Assembly: GCA_026705105.1 (NCBI GenBank)
Contig: JAPPBK010000436.1
Coordinates: 1 to 5,066 of the forward strand
DNA: 5,066 nucleotides
Direction: 5' to 3'
Source of the DNA: Chloroflexota bacterium
GTDB lineage: Bacteria; Chloroflexota; Dehalococcoidia; Bin125
The position numbers and the translations under genes are program-made. Positions 1 through 5,066 of the stretch are shown one piece after another. Numbering within the stretch: the first letter of the stretch is position 1; every line of letters begins with the position of its first letter. Below the pieces are notes generated by a model. The model worked only from the letters and a program-made list of their open reading frames with translations, was not told where the DNA came from and searched no databases.

Positions 1-448
1 CCTTGACGGCGCGGGTCTGGAGCGAGGCGAGGTCGGAACCGGAGCCGGGCTCGGAGTAGAGCGTGCACCACCAGGTCTCGGCGTCGGCGATGCCAGACAG
101 GTGCTCCTGCTTCTGTTCGTCGGTGCCGTAGAGCATCAGCGACGGACCAACCCACTGGACGCCCATGTTGCCGCCTGCGCCGGGAGCGCGGTGGTAGGCC
201 ATTTCCTCGGACATGATCATCTGCTGCGAGTGCGGCGCGTCGAGGCCGCCGTGCTCCTCGGGCCAGGCCATGGTCAGCCAGCGGCGCTTGGCCATCTCGG
301 ACTGGAAGGCGCGGGTGACCTCCATGATCTGCGCGTCGTAGCCCTCGCCCTGCGCTCGGCTGCCCCAGTCGTCGGGCAGGTTGTCGGAAATGAACGTTTG
401 GACTTCCTGGCGGAAGTCGACGATTGTCTGGTCCTCGCGATAGTCCAT
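1..448 (-). CDS. Acyl-CoA dehydrogenase, N-terminal part (cut by the left window edge)
   Basis: This is the first 149 residues of a flavoprotein that oxidises an acyl-CoA to the 2,3-enoyl-CoA, passing electrons to an electron-transfer flavoprotein; family members are usually near 380-400 residues. The protein opens with MDYREDQTIVDFRQEVQTFI, the helical N-terminal domain. It continues through WLTMAWPEEHGG (57-68) and EEMAYHRAPG (81-90), both typical of the family. The strongest evidence is WWCTLYSEPGSGSDLASL (126-143), which holds the flavin/substrate-contacting SEPGSGSD signature that begins the beta-domain. The catalytic base lies in the missing C-terminal part, so substrate chain length cannot be judged. 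The ATG at 446-448 is secure: an in-frame TAG lies two codons upstream and a good ribosome binding site precedes it. The gene is divergent from the PBP gene. Family assignment is firm; the exact substrate (fatty acyl, branched-chain, steroid side chain) is unknown. Confidence 0.93.
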   Translation of the reverse strand, partial: MDYREDQTIVDFRQEVQTFISDNLPDDWGSRAQGEGYDAQIMEVTRAFQSEMAKRRWLTMAWPEEHGGLDAPHSQQMIMSEEMAYHRAPGAGGNMGVQWVGPSLMLYGTDEQKQEHLSGIADAETWWCTLYSEPGSGSDLASLQTRAVK

Positions 449-457
449 CTGCTAAGT

Positions 458-464
458 CCCCTCT
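458..464 (-). promoter_or_regulatory. Ribosome binding site of the acyl-CoA dehydrogenase gene
   Basis: On the minus strand the sequence reads AGAGGGG, ending 9 bases before the ATG at 448. Together with the in-frame TAG just upstream, this fixes the start codon. Confidence 0.6.
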
Positions 465-559
465 GCGAATCGCGGATCAGCATCAGTCTAGCGGTTACGC
501 CTCTGCGTGCCCGGACCCGCCCTGACGATTGACTGGTAGTGTGAGTTGAAGCGGGGTTT

Positions 560-565
560 GAGGAC
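560..565 (+). promoter_or_regulatory. Probable ribosome binding site of the PBP gene
   Basis: GAGGAC ends 9 bases before the ATG at 575. It supports that start over the internal ATG at 623, which has no comparable purine-rich site and would remove the arginine-bearing n-region of the signal peptide. Confidence 0.5.
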
Positions 566-574
566 AGATCGGGC

Positions 575-2962
575 ATGCGCGACGTGCCACGATTGCCCAG
601 GTTCAGTTACGGCAGACTGCTCATGGCGCTGTTGGCGCCGGCGGCGTTGGCGCTGAGCGCCTGCGTGTTCGGCGGGGAGTCCGATCGCGACCTCTCGCAG
701 TACTTTCCGCCGCCGCCGGACGAGCAGTCGCAACGCGCGCAGGACGAGTCCGGCTCGGCCGAGGCGGCCGTCGGCGCCGAAGCTGCGTCGGGGCGGGCGG
801 GCTACATCCCGCCGGCGGAAGACCTGGAGAATCTCGATGTCGCGCCGCCGTCGGCGCGGTTTGCGGTGCAGAGCTTCTTCCACCTGATTGCCACCGGGCA
901 ACTGGCCAGGGCCTATGAGCGAACCTCGACTGAGACGCGTGAACGGATTGGCGCCGAAGCGTTCGAGCAGCGCTACCGCGATATCTGGGCGGAAGCGACG
1001 ATCGGCGGCGTGAGCTGGGAGGTTGTGGCGCACGAAGACGAGAACGCGTCGTCGCACGAAGTCGTGCTGCGTTACCAGACGACGTTCTTCGGCGAGATCG
1101 AGGAGATCGTGCAGGCGCGGACATTGCGCCAGCCGCACTGGGTGGTCGATTGGACGCCTGATCTGATCTTCAGCGGCCTGGGCTTCCCCGGCTACCTGAT
1201 CCACTCGCAGATCGAGACGCCGGCGCGCGGGCGGATTCTCGACCGCAACGGCGTCGTGCTCGCGGGCGAGACCGAGATTGTCAGCGTCGGCATCAGCTGG
1301 GACAACATCAGCGACGAGCAGTTCGTGCTCAACTTCTTCACTGAGCGAATCGGCGCCGACGAAGAGGAAGTCCGGGCGCGGATGTACCAGGACTTGCCTT
1401 CATATCAGTTCATCAAGGTTGTCGAGCTGCCGCTGGATACCGCACAGGAGGTAATCGACGAGTTTGAACGGCTCGCTTCGCAGGGCATTTTGCTGAGCCG
1501 TGACACGCGGCGCTTTTATCCCCTCGGCGACCTCGCCGCGCACGTGATTGGTTACTTGCAGGAGATCAATCCGGAGGAGCTTGCCGAGCTGTACATCGAG
1601 GGTTATCGGGCCGGCGACTGGGTCGGCCGCGACGGGATCGAGCAGACCTTCGAACGCATCCTGGCCGGTCGGCGCGGTGGCAGCCTGTTGATCGTCGATC
1701 CGATTGGCCGGCCCATACGGGAGATCGCCGGCCGCGCCGCGATCCCCGGCGCCGATGTCCGCCTGACATTGGATGTGCGGATGCAGCAGTTGGCCGAGAG
1801 CGCGCTGGACGAAGAGTCCGGCGCGATCGTAGCGATCGATCCTCGCAGCGGGCACGTGCTGGCCATGGCCTCGTATCCGCGGATCGATCCAAACACGATC
1901 GTCGACGGGGTGACGCAGGAGGAGTACGAGAACTACTTCTTCGATCCGCGGCAGCCGTTCATCAATCGCGCGGTCAAGCAACTCTACGCCCCGGCGTCGA
2001 CATTCAAAGCGATCACGCTGGCGGCGGCGCTCGAGGGCGGCGGCTATGAGATCGGCGATCGCATCTCCTGTCCGGCCCAGTGGATGAAGATCGGCGACCA
2101 ACCGCTGCACAACTGGAAGGACACCGACCAGGGGCGGATTTCGCTCTCCCAGGCGCTGGCGGAGTCGTGTAACACGGTGTTCTACGACGTTGGGCTGCGC
2201 CTCGATCAGATCGACGAGGACTTGCTGCCGGATACGGCGATGAGCTTCGGGTTCGGTCAGCGCACGCGAATCATCGGTCTGAACGAAGAGCAGGGCGTGA
2301 TTCCCGGTCCTGACTGGAAGGAAGCGCTGTTCAACGAGGGCTGGTACACGGGCGACACGGTCAACATGAGCATCGGACAGGGATTCGTCTCGGTGACGGT
2401 GCTGCAGATGGCCAACGCCTACTCGGCGCTGGCGACCAACGGGGTGGTGGGCACGCCAATCATCGTGCAATCGATCGAGCCTCGCGGCGCGGCGCCGCAA
2501 CCGATTGAGCGCCGCTCGATCAGCGTGCTGGCGGTCTCGGCCGAGACGCTCGAGCAGGTGCAGGCGGCGCTGCGTACGACCGTCTCGCAGCCGTACGGCA
2601 CCGGCTTCCACGTCTTCCGCGGCAGCGTGCTGCGAGTTGCAGGCAAGTCGGGCACCTCGGAAGACGTGATCCTCGATCCGGACGCCGAGCAGCAAGCTCA
2701 GGAGGAGTCGCAAGAGGAAGAGATTGCAGTCGGATTGAACAGCGAAGAACAAGAGGCGCAAGAAGCAGCCGATGCGGAGGCGGATGATGAGTCGCGTGAA
2801 CGCTCGACCAACCACGTGTGGTTCACGGGTTGGGCCAACTTCGAAGACCCGCGCCTGGTCGTGACGGTCGTCCTGGACGATGCGTTTTCCGGATCCGACG
2901 ACGCCGGGCCGATCGTCAGGCGCATCCTCGAGGGCGCGATTCTCAACAACTGGGTACCCTGA
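575..2962 (+). CDS. Class B penicillin-binding protein (peptidoglycan D,D-transpeptidase) with MecA-like N-terminal domain; predicted lipoprotein
   Basis: A 795-residue enzyme predicted to cross-link peptidoglycan stem peptides outside the cytoplasmic membrane. Residues 1-30 form a lipoprotein signal peptide: an arginine-bearing n-region, a hydrophobic stretch and the lipobox LSAC with Cys30. A Pro/Glu/Ala-rich linker (31-90) follows. Residues about 91-205 look like the NTF2-like MecA_N domain, ending in HWVVDWTPDLIFSGL, close to the equivalent MecA segment. The PBP dimerisation region starts with ARGRILDRNGVVLAG (217-231) and includes GRDGIEQTFERILAGRRGG (351-369). The transpeptidase domain (about 412-790) has all three active-site motifs: STFK with Ser475 and Lys478, SCN (531-533) and KSGT (691-694). 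SIGQGFVSVTVLQMA (599-613) is another family hallmark. Oddities are KSG rather than the usual KTG and an acidic insertion at 696-742. The N-terminal domain recalls PBPs such as MecA and PbpC, but beta-lactam affinity cannot be read from this sequence. The metallopeptidase gene starts 4 bases downstream. Confidence 0.93.
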   Translation: MRDVPRLPRFSYGRLLMALLAPAALALSACVFGGESDRDLSQYFPPPPDEQSQRAQDESGSAEAAVGAEAASGRAGYIPPAEDLENLDVAPPSARFAVQSFFHLIATGQLARAYERTSTETRERIGAEAFEQRYRDIWAEATIGGVSWEVVAHEDENASSHEVVLRYQTTFFGEIEEIVQARTLRQPHWVVDWTPDLIFSGLGFPGYLIHSQIETPARGRILDRNGVVLAGETEIVSVGISWDNISDEQFVLNFFTERIGADEEEVRARMYQDLPSYQFIKVVELPLDTAQEVIDEFERLASQGILLSRDTRRFYPLGDLAAHVIGYLQEINPEELAELYIEGYRAGDWVGRDGIEQTFERILAGRRGGSLLIVDPIGRPIREIAGRAAIPGADVRLTLDVRMQQLAESALDEESGAIVAIDPRSGHVLAMASYPRIDPNTIVDGVTQEEYENYFFDPRQPFINRAVKQLYAPASTFKAITLAAALEGGGYEIGDRISCPAQWMKIGDQPLHNWKDTDQGRISLSQALAESCNTVFYDVGLRLDQIDEDLLPDTAMSFGFGQRTRIIGLNEEQGVIPGPDWKEALFNEGWYTGDTVNMSIGQGFVSVTVLQMANAYSALATNGVVGTPIIVQSIEPRGAAPQPIERRSISVLAVSAETLEQVQAALRTTVSQPYGTGFHVFRGSVLRVAGKSGTSEDVILDPDAEQQAQEESQEEEIAVGLNSEEQEAQEAADAEADDESRERSTNHVWFTGWANFEDPRLVVTVVLDDAFSGSDDAGPIVRRILEGAILNNWVP

Positions 2963-2966
2963 GCCA

Positions 2967-3398
2967 ATGCGACGTTCACGATTTCGGCGGCTGGTCGAGC
3001 GCGCCCTGGACGAGATTCCCGACGAGCTCGCCGCACGGATGGATAATGTCGTCATCCTGGTGCGCAATCAGCCGACCGAAGAGGAGCGTGAATCGGTTGG
3101 GCTGAGTTCGCGGGAAACGCTGCTGGGTCTGTACGTCGGGCGTCCGCTGACGAGCCGCGGCTGGTACGGTGAGACGCTACCGGACCGGATCATGATCTAC
3201 CAACAGCCGATCGAGAGCATCTGCCGCAGCGAGGACGAAGTAGTGGAGCAGGTGCGAGAGACGGTGCTGCACGAAGTCGCGCACCACTTCGGGATTGACG
3301 ACGACCGTCTGGACGAGATCGGGATCGCGCCGCCGCCTCGGCATCATCACCGCGCCGCGATCAACCTGACCGAGCGCCGCCTGCCCTACCTGGAGTAG
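2967..3398 (+). CDS. Small zincin-type metallopeptidase (minigluzincin-like, Zincin_1/DUF1025 family)
   Basis: A 143-residue protein with the zinc-binding motif HEVAHHFGIDDDRLDE at 102-117. His102 and His106 are zinc ligands and Glu103 the general base; Glu117 or Asp116 would be the third ligand region. The HExxHHFGxxDxRL pattern is characteristic of a compact bacterial zincin family, usually about 110-150 residues, whose substrates are largely unknown. The N-terminal part (1-30) fits the family's opening helix and strand. The tail (122-143) carries a proline and histidine cluster, PPPRHHHR, beyond the usual fold. No signal peptide or membrane segment is visible, so a cytoplasmic location is likely. 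The ATG at 2967 lies 4 bases after the PBP stop with no clear Shine-Dalgarno, suggesting translational coupling. The only other in-frame start (2880) lies deep inside the PBP gene and gives an unlikely N-terminus. The 3' end overlaps the convergent glycerate kinase gene by 13 bases. Confidence 0.85.
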   Translation: MRRSRFRRLVERALDEIPDELAARMDNVVILVRNQPTEEERESVGLSSRETLLGLYVGRPLTSRGWYGETLPDRIMIYQQPIESICRSEDEVVEQVRETVLHEVAHHFGIDDDRLDEIGIAPPPRHHHRAAINLTERRLPYLE

Positions 3399-4504
3399 CG
3401 CCGCAGCAGCCGCTCCACTGCGTCCGGTACGAGTTCCCGGGCCCGAGACATTGCTTCTTCCACTGACATGCCCTTGGGAGTCGACGCTTCGCGATCGGCA
3501 ATGCCGGATATTGCCGCATCGCCTTCGATCAGTCCCGCCACCGCGAGACAGGGCACGTGCAGCGAGCGGGACAGCGCGGCGACGCCGGCGACCGTCTTGC
3601 CGTACGCGGATTGCGTATCGAGGCGGCCTTCACCGGTGATGACCAGATCGGCATGCGCAACTCTGTCGGCGAGACCGACGGCGTCGGCGACGGCATCGAA
3701 CCCGGACTGGAGCGTCGCTCCGCAGAAGGCCACCAGTCCGGCGGCCAGCCCTCCGGCTGCGCCGCCGCCCGGGATGTCGGCGACGCGGACTCCGAGATCG
3801 CGTTCGACGATAGCGGCGTAGTTGGCCAGGGCGCGGTCGAGCTGGGCGATCTGGGCCGGGGTCGCGCCCTTCTGCGGGCCGTAGACGGCGCTCGCGCCCT
3901 CGGGACCGAGCAGCGGATTCTGCACGTCGCAGAGCACGCGGAGGTCCGTGCCTCCGAGGCGCGGATCGAGCTGGCTGACTTCAATCCTGGCGAGGGTCGC
4001 CAGCGCCGCGCCGCCGGGCGGCAGCCGACGGTCGTGGTCATCCAGCAGGACGGCGCCGAGGGCCTCGGCCATGCCGGCCCCGCCGTCGTTGGTAGCGCTG
4101 CCGCCGACGCCGACCAGGATGCGCTCGACGCCGGCGTCGAGGGCGTGGACGATGAGTTGTCCGGTGCCGGTCGTCGAGGCTCGATCGACGTCCAGTTCTG
4201 CGGCGCTCAGAAGCGTCAGACCGGACGCGGCAGCCATTTCGATGACGGCGCAGCGGCCGTCGTCGATGCGTCCCCAGCGGGCGTCGACCGGCGCCCCGAG
4301 CGGACCATCGACGCGGGCGATCGAGGTGCGTCCGCCCGCCGCGTGGACGATCGCTTCGACCGTACCCGGCCCGCCGTCGGCAAGCGGAGCGCGGTCGACC
4401 TCGGCTGCGGGCAGGACTCGCGCCAGGCCGGCCTGGATCGCGTCCACTGCGGCGACGGCGGTGAGGCTGCCCTTGAACTCCTGCGGCGCGATCAGAACGC
4501 GCAT
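3386..4504 (-). CDS. glxK: Glycerate kinase, type I (GarK/GlxK family)
   Basis: A 372-residue cytoplasmic kinase, close to the usual length of about 375-380. It phosphorylates D-glycerate with ATP; characterised members of this family yield 2-phosphoglycerate, linking glyoxylate, glycerate or sugar-acid breakdown to lower glycolysis. Motifs in order: APQEFKGSLTA (6-16), the N-terminal signature; PLADGGPGTVEA (40-51); GVGGSATNDGGAGMAEALG (132-150); LCDVQNPLLGPEGASAVYGP (191-210); GGGAAGGLAAGL (247-258); and LVITGEGRLDTQSAYGKTVA (287-306). The second motif has proline where many homologues have glutamate (GGEGT). The ATG at 4504 is chosen because MRVLIAPQEFKGS is the canonical N-terminus. A start at 4546 would add 14 residues and overlap the upstream gene. 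GAAGG (4516-4520), inside the end of the upstream gene, can act as ribosome binding site. The gene is last in a leftward cluster. The symbol reflects the family; garK is an equally used name. Confidence 0.93.
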   Translation of the reverse strand: MRVLIAPQEFKGSLTAVAAVDAIQAGLARVLPAAEVDRAPLADGGPGTVEAIVHAAGGRTSIARVDGPLGAPVDARWGRIDDGRCAVIEMAAASGLTLLSAAELDVDRASTTGTGQLIVHALDAGVERILVGVGGSATNDGGAGMAEALGAVLLDDHDRRLPPGGAALATLARIEVSQLDPRLGGTDLRVLCDVQNPLLGPEGASAVYGPQKGATPAQIAQLDRALANYAAIVERDLGVRVADIPGGGAAGGLAAGLVAFCGATLQSGFDAVADAVGLADRVAHADLVITGEGRLDTQSAYGKTVAGVAALSRSLHVPCLAVAGLIEGDAAISGIADREASTPKGMSVEEAMSRARELVPDAVERLLRRYSR

Positions 4505-4508
4505 GGGA

Positions 4509-4691
4509 CTAGAAGCCTTCACCGCCCAGAATGCGGACGAGTGCAATGGTGAAGATTGCCGCCGCCCAGAGCAAGGCGGCCAGTTGGATGCGCCGAAAGA
4601 GAGATATCACGCCGCCGAAGTTCAGGTATCCCTTGAGCCAGAGCGCGGTGAGGGCGGCGAGGACGATGAAGAGAAGGGCAACGCTGCTCAC
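4509..4691 (-). CDS. Small two-helix membrane protein of unknown function
   Basis: From a GTG at 4691 this encodes 60 residues with two hydrophobic segments, about 3-19 (VALLFIVLAALTALWLK) and 36-54 (around QLAALLWAAAIFTIALVRI). They are joined by a short loop, GYLNFGGVISLFRR, whose two arginines would favour a cytoplasmic loop by the positive-inside rule. I do not recognise a family. Its reality is supported by the coherent two-helix pattern and by a stop only 4 bases before the glycerate kinase start, as in an operon. The start is uncertain. The GTG has no good Shine-Dalgarno. A TTG at 4772 would give 87 residues, with a low-complexity Gly-Arg-Thr stretch from the tandem repeat just upstream of the first helix. 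An ATG at 4901 keeps the frame open but would overlap most of the zinc-ribbon gene and is unlikely. Confidence 0.6.
   Translation of the reverse strand: MSSVALLFIVLAALTALWLKGYLNFGGVISLFRRIQLAALLWAAAIFTIALVRILGGEGF
4516..4520 (-). promoter_or_regulatory. Probable ribosome binding site of the glycerate kinase gene
   Basis: GAAGG on the minus strand ends 11 bases before the ATG at 4504 and lies inside the last codons of the upstream membrane-protein gene. The spacing is slightly long. Coupled translation from the upstream gene, which stops 4 bases before this ATG, is likely to contribute. Confidence 0.4.
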
Positions 4692-4697
4692 GCCAAC

Positions 4698-4742
4698 TAC
4701 TGTACGGCGTGTGCGACCTGTACGACCTGTACGACCTGCCGG
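4698..4742 (-). repeat. 9-bp tandem repeat, five units, upstream of the membrane-protein gene
   Basis: Read on the minus strand, five consecutive 9-mers stand in register: CCGGCAGGT, CGTACAGGT, CGTACAGGT, CGCACACGC and CGTACAGTA. Two are identical and the others are diverged. The array ends 6 bases before the GTG start at 4691. In the reading frame of the membrane protein the repeat would encode a Gly-Arg-Thr series if a more upstream start were used. A role is not evident. It could be simple slippage-derived sequence, or part of a leader or regulatory region. Confidence 0.6.
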
Positions 4743-4783
4743 GCCGTGCGGCGAAGCAGCCAGGCAGAGCAAGCAGATCCGAG

Positions 4784-5029
4784 CTAGCGGCGGCGAGCGC
4801 TGCGGCGACGGCGGAACGTCGCCGGTTTCGCGCCGAATCCACAGACCACGCACACGAGTCGGCGTCCGTGACTGGCGGTGGGTCCGTTGCACCACGGACA
4901 CGGCGGACTGTGGACCGGGGGGTTCGGAGTGGGTTCAGCAGATGTCGGAACCGGGGCAGACTGCAGCATCAACGGAAGTTGCGCGCCTCGGGAGATTGGA
5001 GCGTTGTGGCTGGGTGAAGCCGCTGACAT
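4784..5029 (-). CDS. Small zinc-ribbon protein of unknown function
   Basis: An 81-residue protein from the ATG at 5029. The first 43 residues are a low-complexity, proline- and serine-rich, probably disordered segment. Then comes a zinc ribbon, CPWCNGP then CVVCGF, with cysteines at 44, 47, 60 and 63 (C-x2-C-x12-C-x2-C), followed by a very basic tail, FRRRRSARRR (72-81). The four-cysteine pattern fits one zinc ion. The basic tail would suit contact with nucleic acid or acidic lipid, but that is inference. The ATG is preferred because AGGTAGG sits just upstream. The frame stays open to the window edge (TTG at 5065, GTG at 5044), so a longer protein cannot be excluded. It is 92 bases upstream of the membrane-protein gene on the same strand and probably in the same transcript. 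I do not recognise a named family. Confidence 0.65.
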   Translation of the reverse strand: MSAASPSHNAPISRGAQLPLMLQSAPVPTSAEPTPNPPVHSPPCPWCNGPTASHGRRLVCVVCGFGAKPATFRRRRSARRR

Positions 5030-5033
5030 ATTG

Positions 5034-5040
5034 CCTACCT
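5034..5040 (-). promoter_or_regulatory. Ribosome binding site of the zinc-ribbon gene
   Basis: AGGTAGG on the minus strand, 4 bases before the ATG at 5029 (7 bases if the upstream AGGT is the pairing core). It favours this ATG over the TTG at 5065. Confidence 0.5.
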
Positions 5041-5066
5041 GCACGTGCGTTCTGTCTATCGACAAT

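Larger units (their letters stand above)
449..574. promoter_or_regulatory. Divergent intergenic region between the acyl-CoA dehydrogenase and PBP genes
   Basis: These 126 bases must hold the leftward promoter of the dehydrogenase and the rightward promoter of the PBP pair, unless transcription starts inside the genes. I see only fragments of promoter signals. Rightward, TTGACT at 529-534 resembles a -35 box, but no matching -10 box lies 16-19 bases on. Leftward, TAGACT (485-490, minus strand) resembles a -10 box without a clear -35. I found no strong palindrome suggesting an operator and no riboswitch-like fold. The call rests on gene orientation rather than on motifs. Confidence 0.4.

Noticed and set aside
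101..532. Plus-strand open frame over the acyl-CoA dehydrogenase and intergenic region
   Set aside because: It is antisense to the clear dehydrogenase reading frame and has no recognisable domain.
529..557. Candidate sigma-70 promoter for the PBP gene starting at TTGACT
   Set aside because: The -35-like hexamer is good, but the sequence at the expected -10 position is G-rich and does not resemble TATAAT.
2880..2966. Upstream in-frame extension of the metallopeptidase
   Set aside because: It would overlap 83 bases of the PBP gene, has no ribosome binding site and adds a residue stretch unlike the family N-terminus.
1400..3067. A 555-codon open frame on the minus strand opposite the PBP gene
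   Set aside because: It lies antisense to a gene with all three transpeptidase motifs. Its translation is rich in Arg, Leu and Asp with no recognisable domain, as expected for a shadow frame in GC-rich DNA.
3391..3417. A possible hairpin, TGGAG...CTCCA with an inner CG/CG pair, around the metallopeptidase stop
   Set aside because: Only five plus two base pairs with a bulge and no U-run on either strand, so it is too weak to call a terminator.
3557..4552. A 331-codon open frame on the plus strand opposite glycerate kinase
   Set aside because: Antisense to a well-supported kinase, with Gly/Ala/Arg/Asp-rich shadow composition and no motif.
4709..5017. Plus-strand open frame beginning in the tandem repeat
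   Set aside because: Its translation starts with a repeat-derived Tyr-Asp-Leu series and then lacks any motif. The opposite strand carries the four-cysteine ribbon and a good ribosome binding site.

Overview
This is a GC-rich bacterial window holding six protein-coding genes, with the outer two at the window edges. I see no rRNA, tRNA, CRISPR array, insertion sequence or prophage gene. The mix suggests a free-living bacterium, possibly Chloroflexota or an actinobacterium-like lineage: an acyl-CoA dehydrogenase, a lipoprotein-type class B penicillin-binding protein (PBP) with a MecA-like N-terminal domain, a small HExxH metallopeptidase and a type I glycerate kinase. No phylogenetic marker is present, so this placement is weak inference.

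Layout from left to right. The 5' part of an acyl-CoA dehydrogenase gene runs leftward and is cut by the left edge (448 to 1). A 126-base divergent intergenic region (449-574) separates it from a rightward pair: a large PBP transpeptidase gene (575-2962) and, four bases after its stop, a small zincin-type metallopeptidase gene (2967-3398). The metallopeptidase gene collides with a leftward cluster, and its last 13 bases overlap the 3' end of a glycerate kinase gene (3386-4504). Four bases upstream of the kinase is a small two-helix membrane protein gene (4509-4691, start uncertain). A 92-base gap with a five-unit 9-bp tandem repeat follows. Beyond it is a small zinc-ribbon protein gene (4784-5029, possibly extending past the right edge). 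The last three genes are probably co-transcribed leftward.

How the genes may work together. The PBP and metallopeptidase are very likely translationally coupled, which suggests a shared cell-envelope context, but the peptidase substrate is unknown. The glycerate kinase feeds glycerate into lower glycolysis, and its two small upstream partners have no recognisable link to that reaction. The acyl-CoA dehydrogenase belongs to fatty-acid or related acyl-CoA oxidation and only shares an intergenic region with the PBP.

Most of the window is ordinary core-type gene content. The points worth a second look are: the PBP architecture (lipobox, NTF2-like domain, KSG instead of KTG, and a strongly acidic insertion directly after that motif); the PBP-metallopeptidase coupling; the tandem repeat before the membrane-protein gene; and a marked excess of the palindrome CGATCG. 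I did not find convincing evidence of a wholly new biological system.
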